Shown here: positions 44,349 to 53,096 of the stretch, one piece after another
Position numbering within the stretch: position 1 is the first letter of the stretch
How the letters are laid out: every line of letters starts with the position of its first letter
DNA from: Ectobacillus antri
GTDB lineage: Bacteria; Bacillota; Bacilli; Bacillales; Bacillaceae_G
Reading direction: 5' to 3'
Length of the DNA stretch: 64,000 nt
Assembly: GCF_003852715.1 (NCBI RefSeq)
Contig: NZ_RIAV01000001.1
Location: forward strand, 310,001 to 374,000
Translations under genes and position numbers: made by a program
The notes under the pieces: model-generated
What the model was told of the DNA's origin: nothing
The model's database searches: none
What the model saw: only the letters and a program-made list of their open reading frames with translations

Positions 44349-47300
44349 ATGAGCACACAAGTTCCGACAATTTTAATTGGTTTAGGTGGGATCGGGAGCT
44401 CTATTACGCATCGTGTATACGGGAAAATTCCGAAAGAGCGTCGTAAGAAAGTGGCAATGCATGTGTTTGATACGGATATCAATACGGTAGGACGATTTGG
44501 TAACAAAAAATTTGTTACACAAACGAGCTCTAGTAAAACGCCGCGCGAGTATATTGCGGAGGATCCGACTATTACAGATTGGTTTCCAGAAGACCCAACT
44601 ATTTTAGATAAACCGCTTACCGAAGGAGCGGGACAATTGCGCGTTATTTCACGTTTAGCCTTACGTGCTGCGATGAAGGATGATAAATTGACCGCGTTTT
44701 GGCAAGAGATTGAGGGGATTTTTCCGGTTACTAGTGACACGACTGAATATGGTGTTCGAGTTATTATTATCACGTCGCTTGCAGGTGGTACGGGATCGGG
44801 GATGTATCTGCAGACTGCCTTGTATTTACGTGAGATGTTACGAAAAAAATTACAGCATAATAACATTATTATACGAGGAGCATTTTTACTTCCAGACGCT
44901 TTGGTGAAAACACGAACAATCAGTGCTAAAGAGTATGAGACCGTTCAAGCGAATGGATATGCTTCGTTGAAAGAGTTACATGCGATTACACTTGGCTCTT
45001 CTGGTGAATTGTCGAGGCGAGGCGGAGCAACGATTGAACTCGAATATCGTCCCGATCAAGTAGATGAAGATGGTCGAACTAATCATACGATTATGCAAAA
45101 GCATCTTCCCTATAATTATTGTTTCTTGTACGACTACGAAAATTTACATGGCCATCATCTGCAAAACTTATCAGACTATATGGAACAAATGACGAATACG
45201 ATTTACCTCCAATTGTTTAGTCCTATGTCAGCTAACCATTTTGCGCAAGAAGACAACCAAATTCAACAGTTAGCAGACTCAAATGGAAAAGCTCGTTATT
45301 GCGGTGCAGGTGCTGCAAAACTTATTTATCCGTATAGTCAAGTGGTTGAGTATGCGTCTTTAAAGTGGGCTGTACAGGGGTTAGACGAATCATGGTTACA
45401 TCTTGATAAGCTGTATGATGAGAAGAAACTACGATATGAACAGGATATCAGGCGGGGCGTACAGCGAGAAAAACCTGACCGGGGCAAAAGTTTTCTAGAA
45501 GATCTGGAGCATTTGGCAACAAGACCAGAGCGCGCGCATCCTTTTTATAAACAAGTATATATAGAAACACGGGAAGGTGCGGAAGGAAATAAGCCAGGCA
45601 CGTCAAAGGCGAAGCAGTTTTTAGAGGCTGTAGAAAGTTATGTACAGCGCACAGTGCAAAAAGATGAAGAGTTGAATCGTTTACAACGCGAGTGTAAAAT
45701 CATGACCGCCAAACTAAAGATAACAGAGCACATGAAGGGAGAAGTGGGGCGGGTTGATCATGCAGTTCGTTTATATGCTTATAGCATCCCAAGCCGTGTC
45801 CACGAACATGTCACTACACTGGTATATGATATGATTGAAGCCGATCAATTCTCTCCGATTGGTACAGAGGGACAATCTTATCAGCTTAATACTTGGTTTT
45901 TAAAGCGACCATCACCAGTGCATCCTGTGACAGCTCGTTACATGTTATATGAGGTGCGCAAGCTTCTTGGAGAGCGCATGAAAAAGTTGCAAGAGAGCAA
46001 TGAGCAAAAGCGTGTGCTGATTCAAAACTATGATAAGAAATTTAATCTAGGTAATATAGAGGGACCAGTGAGCGCAGTGCGGCGTGTGGAATTGGCAGAG
46101 CAGCAGGGCTGGTTTGGCAAAGTTTTTTATAATATGCATCGCTCTTTCCGCAAGGAGTTTCAAGATATTATTAGTCAATATGTAAATAAGCTCACGGCTT
46201 ATCGCAAGGAAATGCTCTTAGAGCTTGTCTATCAGACAATTTATCAAGCTGTGGAAGAAATGATTCGACATTGGGAGCGCTTTTTTGATAATTTACATGA
46301 AACACGTGAAAACTTGTTGCTCGAAATTCAAAAGCGCGCGAAGGAATTCGAAGGAAAAACAAATCCGACAAATGTGTATGTGCTGGCCAGTGAGGATATG
46401 CAAGAAAAGCTTTGGAAGCAAGTGTACCAAAGTGTAGATAACGGCTTGCCGCCGGATATTTCAGCCGAAATCTATTTAAGCTTGTACCGAGCTTATTGCA
46501 AAAATAATGCAACAAATGAGAAGGCACAAAAGGTAGAAGACTTTTATCGTACGCATATCTTGGCATACTGCCGTAGTGAGCTTCAATCTCGTTATCGAGA
46601 CAAACTTGATCTCAATATTGTGGAAGCGCTCCGTAAAGAGGCAGATTTAAAAGGGCAAGATCGCAACGAATATGTAAAAGAGCGGATCGACAGCTTAATT
46701 CGTCTTGCTAGTCCGTTTATCCCAAAGGTTGCTCACCATCGGGAGCTTCAGTATTGGGGCATACATCCATATGTATATCGTGAACTAAATGAAGAACTCC
46801 TTCAAGAAGTATTTGAAGAAAAAGAAACGGTAGATACAGCGTTTTCACCATATGAAGTCGTTTGTTATCGTGCGCATTACGGTTTATCGCTTCAAGATTT
46901 TCCAAAGTTATCAGCAGGTCATGCAGGACTGAGTGACGGGAAAGGTGATTACTTTCAAGCCTATTATCGCCGTGTGCATAAGTTAAATGGCAAAAAGTCT
47001 AATCTAACACCGCATCTTGATAAATATTGGCATCTTCCGGCGTTTATGCCTGACTTAAACGCCACGCAAACGAAGCTTGATGAAGAAAAATGCAATCGTG
47101 CCTTTTTATACGCTTATATTTTTAGGTGGGTAAGTCTGGCGCTGGTAGATGAGCAAATGGTGTATCAATATAACGGAGTAGGGCGCAGTTCTTTAATTCA
47201 GTCACGCGGTCAGAACGTGACAGGAGAAGGGTATAAGCTCCACAGAGGGCTTCTTCACAATCCGTTCATATATGAGAATATTATTACACGTTTTGAACAA

Positions 47301-47696
47301 GAGCAGGAACAAGCATTGCAAACGAGTGGCCATTTATACACACATCCATTTGTGACAGGAGCCCAAGATGTAAAATGGTTACGCAAAGAATTTGTTCATA
47401 ATATATTAGATGTTGTGCTGATGTATGGTAGTGAAGCGAAACGCGATATCACACTTGAAGAAACATCCGATGAGTTACTCCGTCTGCTGCTCAATGAAAT
47501 TGAGAGCTACTTTAAAAATTACTATGGGGCAGGAGCAGAAGGCGTGGCCCGAAAGGAAGCGGCTATTTTTATTGAGCACCTATGGAATCGCTCTTACGCA
47601 AAAGGTTTTGTAAATGAAAACAGCGCGTCATATCAGAAGTGGCAGCATATGCTTGGTGTACAGGATTCCTTTGAAGAAGCAGAAACAAATGCATAA
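44349..47696 (+). CDS. Large tubulin/FtsZ-superfamily protein (Tubulin_2-like)
   Basis: A 1115-residue cytoplasmic protein. The N-terminal third has a tubulin/FtsZ-type GTP-binding fold: TILIGLGGIGSSITHRVYG at residues 6-24, then HVFDTDINT, and the tubulin signature SLAGGTGSGM near 143-152. The remaining 700-plus residues are helical, with charged coiled-coil-like stretches around 420-470 and 540-640 that FtsZ lacks. ATG 44349 has GGGGTGAGGAG upstream. Members of this FtsZ-like family with VWA partners were proposed from comparative genomics to act in membrane remodelling; no function is shown here. Confidence 0.85.
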   Translation: MSTQVPTILIGLGGIGSSITHRVYGKIPKERRKKVAMHVFDTDINTVGRFGNKKFVTQTSSSKTPREYIAEDPTITDWFPEDPTILDKPLTEGAGQLRVISRLALRAAMKDDKLTAFWQEIEGIFPVTSDTTEYGVRVIIITSLAGGTGSGMYLQTALYLREMLRKKLQHNNIIIRGAFLLPDALVKTRTISAKEYETVQANGYASLKELHAITLGSSGELSRRGGATIELEYRPDQVDEDGRTNHTIMQKHLPYNYCFLYDYENLHGHHLQNLSDYMEQMTNTIYLQLFSPMSANHFAQEDNQIQQLADSNGKARYCGAGAAKLIYPYSQVVEYASLKWAVQGLDESWLHLDKLYDEKKLRYEQDIRRGVQREKPDRGKSFLEDLEHLATRPERAHPFYKQVYIETREGAEGNKPGTSKAKQFLEAVESYVQRTVQKDEELNRLQRECKIMTAKLKITEHMKGEVGRVDHAVRLYAYSIPSRVHEHVTTLVYDMIEADQFSPIGTEGQSYQLNTWFLKRPSPVHPVTARYMLYEVRKLLGERMKKLQESNEQKRVLIQNYDKKFNLGNIEGPVSAVRRVELAEQQGWFGKVFYNMHRSFRKEFQDIISQYVNKLTAYRKEMLLELVYQTIYQAVEEMIRHWERFFDNLHETRENLLLEIQKRAKEFEGKTNPTNVYVLASEDMQEKLWKQVYQSVDNGLPPDISAEIYLSLYRAYCKNNATNEKAQKVEDFYRTHILAYCRSELQSRYRDKLDLNIVEALRKEADLKGQDRNEYVKERIDSLIRLASPFIPKVAHHRELQYWGIHPYVYRELNEELLQEVFEEKETVDTAFSPYEVVCYRAHYGLSLQDFPKLSAGHAGLSDGKGDYFQAYYRRVHKLNGKKSNLTPHLDKYWHLPAFMPDLNATQTKLDEEKCNRAFLYAYIFRWVSLALVDEQMVYQYNGVGRSSLIQSRGQNVTGEGYKLHRGLLHNPFIYENIITRFEQEQEQALQTSGHLYTHPFVTGAQDVKWLRKEFVHNILDVVLMYGSEAKRDITLEETSDELLRLLLNEIESYFKNYYGAGAEGVARKEAAIFIEHLWNRSYAKGFVNENSASYQKWQHMLGVQDSFEEAETNA

Positions 47697-47712
47697 AAGA
47701 TTGGAAATGAGG

Positions 47713-47746
47713 TACCCTTACCGTAAGAACGTTTTACGGGAGGGTA
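47713..47746 (+). promoter_or_regulatory. Hairpin covering the Shine-Dalgarno of the next small gene
   Basis: TACCCT pairs with AGGGTA and CCGTAA with TTACGG, separated by a small internal loop; the right arm holds GGGAGGG, the ribosome site of the gene at 47753. A short T-run follows, so it could also end the VWA/tubulin transcript. Confidence 0.5.
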
Positions 47747-47752
47747 TTTTAT

Positions 47753-48055
47753 ATGCCGTTTACAGACGGAACGTATCAAGGTTTTGGATTATATCCAGGA
47801 ACTTATAATATGCAGTTTGACTATACAAGCAAGATGCATCATGATTCATATGAAGTATATGTCAATGAGGATTTTGTTGGCATGAAAGCAATGACAAATG
47901 ATGCAGAGCATATTCAAAGCGTCGCGGAATTTTTACACGGTCGCGGTTTTACAGATTTTACGTCCAGTATTGACGGAGATCATTATACGATTCACACGAA
48001 GGAGCAAGCTGCTTTGATGAAAGAATATATAGCGATGTATTTGAATAATCGTTAG
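47753..48055 (+). CDS. Hypothetical 100-residue protein downstream of the tubulin-like gene
   Basis: A soluble protein without signal or membrane segment, starting MPFTDGTYQGFGLYPGTYNM and ending in a helix (KEQAALMKEYIAMYLNNR). The centre has alternating acidic and His residues (DAEHIQSVAEFLHGRGFTDF). I recognise no family. The Shine-Dalgarno GGGAGGG is strong but lies inside a hairpin. It begins 57 bases after the tubulin-like gene and may belong to the same transcript. Confidence 0.7.
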   Translation: MPFTDGTYQGFGLYPGTYNMQFDYTSKMHHDSYEVYVNEDFVGMKAMTNDAEHIQSVAEFLHGRGFTDFTSSIDGDHYTIHTKEQAALMKEYIAMYLNNR

Positions 48056-48111
48056 CCACAGTACGCCACCTGCTCTTATGGTATAATACAGAAGTAGAGG
48101 AGTTGTGGTGG

Positions 48112-48363
48112 ATGAAATGGGCATATATATTCGTTATAAATGTGTGGGCATTTTATTTAATGTGGTCTGATAAACAAAAAGCAAAGAAAAGAGAATGGCG
48201 AGTATCCGAAAGTGCATTGTTCTTTGTGGCAGCTATCGGAGGTGCATGGGGTGCATGGTTAGGTATGTATGCATTTCGGCATAAAACACAAAAAATGCCA
48301 TTTGTTATTGGAATGCCTTTTCTCGCCTTTTTAACAGTTGCAATTTTATGGACAATGCGGTAA
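48112..48363 (+). CDS. DUF1294 family membrane protein
   Basis: An 83-residue protein with three hydrophobic segments. WSDKQKAKKREWRVSE followed by LFFVAAIGGAWGAWLGMYAFRHKTQK is diagnostic of DUF1294. ATG 48112 is chosen for its distance from GAGGAGTTG; GTG 48103 is closer than normal. The function is unknown. It overlaps no other gene and precedes rarD by 48 bases. Confidence 0.85.
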   Translation: MKWAYIFVINVWAFYLMWSDKQKAKKREWRVSESALFFVAAIGGAWGAWLGMYAFRHKTQKMPFVIGMPFLAFLTVAILWTMR

Positions 48364-48410
48364 ATACGCATTGTTTTTGCGTTGTATTACATATAGAGGG
48401 AGAAGATAAA

Positions 48411-49319
48411 ATGAATATGCAGCAAAAAGGAGCCTGGTATGCCGGCAGTGCTTATGTGATGTGGGGGGTTTTGCCTTTATATTGGAAGCTTCTGCAACAT
48501 GTACCTTCAGAAATTATTTTAGCACATCGTGTAATATGGTCATTTGTCTTTATGATGGGTATTATGGTATTCAAACAGCAATTCCATGCTTTATGGGTGT
48601 CCTGTCGAAATCTTGCAGCACAGCCTAAGTTATTGTTACTATTAGTGACAGCGTCCTTTCTGATTAGTATAAACTGGTTTATTTATATTTGGGCCGTAAA
48701 CCACAATCACATTATTGAAGCAAGTCTTGGCTATTATATAAATCCACTCGTTAGTATTTTACTAGGGATGGTTGTTTTAAAAGAAAGGCTAACATTTTGG
48801 CAAATCATTTCAGTCCTTTGTGCAGCAACAGGTGTAAGTATTTTAACATTGTTATATGGTGCTTTTCCGTGGATTGCACTTTGCTTAGCCGTTAGCTTTG
48901 GGATATACGGTTTGGTGAAAAAGGTAATCGCTCTTGATGCTGCAGTTGGATTAACAATAGAAACGTTATTAATTGCGCCTGTTGCGCTTATATATGTTAT
49001 GCTACCTCATACCAATACTGGTGTTATAGAATGGCACGACTTATTGCTTCTTGCTGGTGGGGGTGTAGCGACAGCACTACCACTTTTATATTTTGCTAAA
49101 GGTGCTAAGCTAATCTCTTTATCTATGATTGGATTTTTGCAATACATTGCCCCAAGTATTAGTTTGGGAATCGGGGTATTTTTATATAATGAGAGATTTA
49201 CGCATGCGCATATGATTGCATTTTCATTTATATGGATTGCACTTCTTATTTTTTCATTTGCGAACACAAAGTTAATGAGGCGTTTGCGCCCAAATACCCG
49301 AAAAGATAAGGCGGTATAA
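48411..49319 (+). CDS. rarD: EamA-family transporter RarD
   Basis: A 302-residue drug/metabolite-type transporter with ten predicted helices. RarD features: QKGAWYAGSAYVMWGVLPLYWK at the start in short form, AHRVIWSF near 42 and WGLPLLYFAKGAK-like ALPLLYFAKGAKLISLS near 225. ATG 48411 has GAGGGAGAAGATAAA upstream. Often annotated as a chloramphenicol-sensitivity protein, but the substrate is not established. Confidence 0.88.
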   Translation: MNMQQKGAWYAGSAYVMWGVLPLYWKLLQHVPSEIILAHRVIWSFVFMMGIMVFKQQFHALWVSCRNLAAQPKLLLLLVTASFLISINWFIYIWAVNHNHIIEASLGYYINPLVSILLGMVVLKERLTFWQIISVLCAATGVSILTLLYGAFPWIALCLAVSFGIYGLVKKVIALDAAVGLTIETLLIAPVALIYVMLPHTNTGVIEWHDLLLLAGGGVATALPLLYFAKGAKLISLSMIGFLQYIAPSISLGIGVFLYNERFTHAHMIAFSFIWIALLIFSFANTKLMRRLRPNTRKDKAV

Positions 49320-49375
49320 GTATTTTTATAATCTTATAGAAAAATGAGAAAAGCGTATATTAAAATGGAAATAAG

Positions 49376-49519
49376 TATATAAGTCTAACTAAAAAATCCG
49401 ACATTTTTTTGGATAGGGAAAAGCAATAGGCACTGACAGCAGTCACGTCCTAAGAGACCTAAGACGATATGTGTCTAAATTTACTGTTTATATTTGGAGA
49501 AACTGTATGGATTTATATA
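49376..49519 (+). repeat. Dispersed hairpin repeat, copy E (shortened)
   Basis: 144 bp. It starts TATATAAGTCTAACTAAAAAA, shares CCGACATTTTTTTGG, TCCTAAGAGA and CTGTTTATAT with copy A, and ends ATTTATATA. The middle lacks about 40 bp relative to A. It lies directly upstream of the gene at 49542. Confidence 0.65.
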
Positions 49520-49541
49520 AAATAGATTTTGGGAGGGCGTT

Positions 49542-50651
49542 ATGGAGATAGGAGTAGTACGGCAGATTGCGATGTATATCATCGGATGGGGAGGTGCAAC
49601 GGCAGCAATGTTTCTGAATCAGACCGTGTGGACTACATTTGTATGTGTAGCTTCAGTTATATGTGCAGTCTTGCTTTGGAATTGGAAAAGTGGGCTTTTA
49701 TATACATTAGGATTAGCGATGCTTCTTATTGTAATGGCTAATTACGTAAATGGAGTCTTCGCCACCATTACAGTTGCACTAAGTGTCACATACGCATTGA
49801 GTGTCATATTACAACATATATTGAAGAATCGTATGACAAGCAAGTTCGAGAGAATGTTAGCTACAGAAAAGCTGCAGTGGAAAAGAGAAAAAGAAGTGTT
49901 GCAAGAAACGATTCAGCATAGTCATGAAGTACTGTCCGCCATGCAAAAACTTGCACGGGCAGGAGAAGCACGCAGTGAACTTTTACATACATGTATGCGT
50001 ACATTGCAAGCATATCTACGAACGGATGCAATTGGCATTTATGCAATCGATGAATCAAAAAATGTTTTGCAACTTGAAATGGGACTTGGCACACTACCGC
50101 GCATTATAGAACATGCTACCTATCCGGAACGAATGCAAGTAATTGAACAAGAAGGCTCATTCTTATTACTGCCATTTGTTTCTTTGCAAAAGGTGATCGT
50201 TATACCTGATTACGTACAACATATCGAAGACCCGTTTATCGAATATCTTCTGCAAACGACTGTGATTTATTTCCAACAGTTGCAAAAGCGCCAAGCTCGT
50301 TTTATGTATTATGAAGGCACGAAAGTGTATCAGATGTCTTCGTTTCAAAGGTGTGTAGAAGAAGAAAGAACGCATTTTCGTGAACTGGGACAGTCTTTCG
50401 TTTGTGTAGGTATGTACGTACGTGGCCTTGATAAAGAACGGTTGCAGGATGTAGAGCGTATCTTGCGAGAAGAACTATTCATATTGGACCGCATTGGCTT
50501 TAATCATATCAATCATATGCTTTATATTTTACTGCCGGCATGTAAGGTAGAACGAGTTGCGCATATCAGAAAACAGCTTGAAGCAATGCTTAAGAAACAT
50601 CACTTCACTGTAATTAACTGGACGGTACTGGAAAACGAAAAAGCTGGGTGA
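49542..50651 (+). CDS. Membrane protein with GAF domain and degenerate GGDEF-like domain
   Basis: A 369-residue protein. Residues 1-95 hold three to four membrane helices; 100-140 is a charged coiled coil; about 140-240 looks like a GAF domain (LHTCMRTLQAYLRTDAIGIYAI, then LLLPFVSLQKVIVI). The last 110 residues resemble a GGDEF fold in which the GGDEF motif is lost: DRIGFNHINHMLYILLP sits where active enzymes have DR-GGDEF--LLP. So it is probably a sensor or nucleotide receptor, not a cyclase. PelD has the same domain order. ATG 49542 follows GGGAGGGCGTT. No pel genes are near. Confidence 0.7.
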   Translation: MEIGVVRQIAMYIIGWGGATAAMFLNQTVWTTFVCVASVICAVLLWNWKSGLLYTLGLAMLLIVMANYVNGVFATITVALSVTYALSVILQHILKNRMTSKFERMLATEKLQWKREKEVLQETIQHSHEVLSAMQKLARAGEARSELLHTCMRTLQAYLRTDAIGIYAIDESKNVLQLEMGLGTLPRIIEHATYPERMQVIEQEGSFLLLPFVSLQKVIVIPDYVQHIEDPFIEYLLQTTVIYFQQLQKRQARFMYYEGTKVYQMSSFQRCVEEERTHFRELGQSFVCVGMYVRGLDKERLQDVERILREELFILDRIGFNHINHMLYILLPACKVERVAHIRKQLEAMLKKHHFTVINWTVLENEKAG

Positions 50652-50712
50652 CGATTTGCCTTTTCCTACAGAAAAAATTATGATTAAGAAAATGTTTTTT
50701 GGGGGGATTGCG

Positions 50713-51135
50713 ATGGAAAATATCCTTCAAAACGGCCCGTTGGTGACAGCTGTCATGTCTTGGTTTTTGGCGCAGCTCATTAAGGTTGTCATCGTATTGT
50801 TTAAAACAAGGGAGCTCGATGTAGCTAAATTCTTCGCCTCCGGCGGGATGCCAAGTTCTCATTCATCCACTGTAACAGCTTTAGCTACTGCTGTCGGTTT
50901 TGAGGAAGGTGTTACAAGCACGCTATTTGCAATTTCGGCCATTTTCGCAGTTATTGTGATGTATGATGCCTCGGGAGTACGTCTTGCGGTAAGTAAGCAG
51001 GCAAAAATCTTAAATGATTTTTTTCATGGTAGGACAAAGGATTATAAGCTATTAAATGAGCTTGTCGGTCATACCCCATACCAGGTAATTGTGGGTGCTA
51101 TTTTAGGTATTGCTGTTGCAGCTTGGTATTACTAA
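50713..51135 (+). CDS. Divergent PAP2 family membrane protein (YuiD-like)
   Basis: A 140-residue membrane protein. FFASGGMPSSHSSTVTALATA near residue 39 in short form (GGMPSSHSS) and DASGVRLAV match the divergent PAP2/acid phosphatase-VanZ-like family including B. subtilis YuiD. ATG 50713 has GGGGGGATTGC upstream. The substrate is unknown. It begins 61 bases after the GAF/GGDEF-like gene. Confidence 0.87.
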   Translation: MENILQNGPLVTAVMSWFLAQLIKVVIVLFKTRELDVAKFFASGGMPSSHSSTVTALATAVGFEEGVTSTLFAISAIFAVIVMYDASGVRLAVSKQAKILNDFFHGRTKDYKLLNELVGHTPYQVIVGAILGIAVAAWYY

Positions 51136-51138
51136 GTA

Positions 51139-51173
51139 ACAAAGCCTCGCGATATGGCGAGGTTTTGTGTTTT
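51139..51173 (+). terminator. Terminator after the YuiD-like gene
   Basis: A 12-bp stem with one wobble, ACAAAGCCTCGC with GCGAGGTTTTGT, then T-rich. Confidence 0.75.
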
Positions 51174-51228
51174 CTTAAGGAAAAACATACGTCTGCATCT
51201 CCTTGAATATGGTAATAGGGGGTGGCAT

Positions 51229-53046
51229 ATGTACAGTCAAGACCAAATTGAAGAGTTGCGACGCTTGCAGGAAGCAGATGGAACATGGCGCTTTTGTTTT
51301 GAAGGTGCACCTATGACGGATTGTTTGATGATTATTACAATGCGTATGTTGGATGTACAAGGAGAGGAATTGATAGAAAAACTGACAAAGCGATTAGCGG
51401 CATTGCAGGGTAAAAACGGAGCATGGAGCTTATATGAAGATGAGCGCGGTAACTTATCTGCAACCGTTTTAGCATATACCGCACTGCTTGTATCCGGTCG
51501 ATACAAACTAAGCGATGACAATATACGTCAAGCGGAAGTCTATATACAAACACAAGGTGGCCTCGCACGTACACACTTTATGACCAAGTTTGTTTTAGCT
51601 GTAATTGGCCAATACCCGTATCCGAAGCTGTCCGTACCTACACCATTGTTTTTATTACCATCTTTTGCTCCTATGTCTATGTATTCCTTAAGCAACTATG
51701 CACGTATTCATCTTGTGCCTATGGTAATTTGCTTAAATAAGCGCTTTATCATACCACAAGATATAGATATGAGTCATCTTTTGCTAGGAGAAGCTTTTTG
51801 GTTTAAGCAAGAACGTAATGTGTCTTCAAACCTTATACAACAAGGAAAGCGATTGGCACTATATCCTAAAAAACTTCACGATAAAGGGTTTCAGGAAGCT
51901 GAGCGCTTTATGTTAAATCGTTTGGAAGACAACGGAACACTCTATAGCTATGCAACGTCTACTTTTTATATGATTTACGCTTTACTCGCACTTGGATATA
52001 AACCTGATGCTCCGGTTATTGTTAAGGCTATGCAAGGTCTGGTTTCCTATTTATTTCATACAGAAAAGGGACTGCATCTGCAAAATTCCCCTTCCGAAGT
52101 ATGGGATACTGCTTTACTTAGCTATTCTTTACAAGAAGCAGGTGTGCCCTCTCACGATCCGATGATTCGAGCTGCAAATGCATATCTGGTGCATAAGCAG
52201 CATAATAAAATGGGGGATTGGAGTATTCGTGCACCGCGGGCTATACCAGGTGGCTGGGGCTTTTCAGATAGCAATACATTTGTCCCTGACAATGACGATA
52301 CATCAGTTGTATTGCGAGCTCTAAAGGGAGAGGAAATGTATGAAAAAGTATGGCAAAGGGGATTGTCCTGGCTTTTGGAGATGCAGAATAAAGACGGTGG
52401 TTGGGGGGCATTTGAAAAAGGAGCAGACAATGAATGGCTTACTATGTTGCCACTTGATAATGCGGAAGATGCTATCATTGACAACTCTACACCGGATGTA
52501 ACAGGAAGGGTGTTGGAGTTTTTTGGTAATTACGCGGGTTTGCATCAGGGACATAGCATTGTTAAACGAGGTGTGACCTGCTTGGAAAGGTTGCAACGTC
52601 AAGATGGCTCATGGTACGGCAGGTGGGGGATATGCTACATATATGGAACATGGGCGGCAGTCACAGGCTTGCGTGCGGTTGGTGTTCCGGCATCAGATTC
52701 ACGTTTGCAAAGAGCAGCTGTCTGGTTAGAGTCGATTCAGCATAGTGACGGGGGTTTTGGTGAATCGTGCCGAAGCAGTGAAAAAAAGCGTTTTGTACCA
52801 CTATCCTTTAGTACACCGTCTCAAACGGCTTGGGGAGTTGATGCTTTACTGGCCATAAAAGGATGCAATGCGGAATCAGTGCAGCGAGGTATCCATTTTT
52901 TAAGGCATCGGGAGAAATGGACAGAACGAGCCAAGTCTTATCCAACTGGTTTAGGTTTACCAGGGCAGTTTTATATTCGTTATTACAGCTACAATTACAT
53001 TTTCCCGCTTTTGGCACTTGCTCATTATGATAAGAACAATAGCTAA
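51229..53046 (+). CDS. Squalene/sporulene-type triterpene cyclase
   Basis: A 605-residue class II terpene cyclase. The acid motif DxDD is present as VPDNDDTS near residues 353-356. Several QW repeats are visible, for example QNKDGGWGAFEKG, QRQDGSWYGRW and QHSDGGFGES. Cyclises linear squalene-like isoprenoids at the membrane. In Bacillus the homologue makes sporulenes in spores, so that product is as likely as hopene. ATG 51229 has GGGGGTGG four bases upstream. It ends in a large palindrome shared with the convergent aldehyde dehydrogenase. Confidence 0.9.
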   Translation: MYSQDQIEELRRLQEADGTWRFCFEGAPMTDCLMIITMRMLDVQGEELIEKLTKRLAALQGKNGAWSLYEDERGNLSATVLAYTALLVSGRYKLSDDNIRQAEVYIQTQGGLARTHFMTKFVLAVIGQYPYPKLSVPTPLFLLPSFAPMSMYSLSNYARIHLVPMVICLNKRFIIPQDIDMSHLLLGEAFWFKQERNVSSNLIQQGKRLALYPKKLHDKGFQEAERFMLNRLEDNGTLYSYATSTFYMIYALLALGYKPDAPVIVKAMQGLVSYLFHTEKGLHLQNSPSEVWDTALLSYSLQEAGVPSHDPMIRAANAYLVHKQHNKMGDWSIRAPRAIPGGWGFSDSNTFVPDNDDTSVVLRALKGEEMYEKVWQRGLSWLLEMQNKDGGWGAFEKGADNEWLTMLPLDNAEDAIIDNSTPDVTGRVLEFFGNYAGLHQGHSIVKRGVTCLERLQRQDGSWYGRWGICYIYGTWAAVTGLRAVGVPASDSRLQRAAVWLESIQHSDGGFGESCRSSEKKRFVPLSFSTPSQTAWGVDALLAIKGCNAESVQRGIHFLRHREKWTERAKSYPTGLGLPGQFYIRYYSYNYIFPLLALAHYDKNNS

Positions 53047-53096
53047 AAAAGACAAAAGACTGTCGGCACACCGACAGTCTTTTGTCTTTTTTAGCT
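53041..53096. terminator. Perfect 26-bp stem shared by two convergent genes
   Basis: Arms 53041-53066 and 53071-53096 are perfect complements around CACA. The TAA of the cyclase (53044-53046) lies in the left arm and the stop of the aldehyde dehydrogenase (53091-53093) in the right. A- and T-tracts make it a bidirectional terminator. Confidence 0.85.

Noticed and set aside
44282..44866. 194-codon reverse-strand open frame across the VWA/tubulin junction
   Set aside because: Antisense to two coding genes with clear motifs, no recognisable domain of its own.
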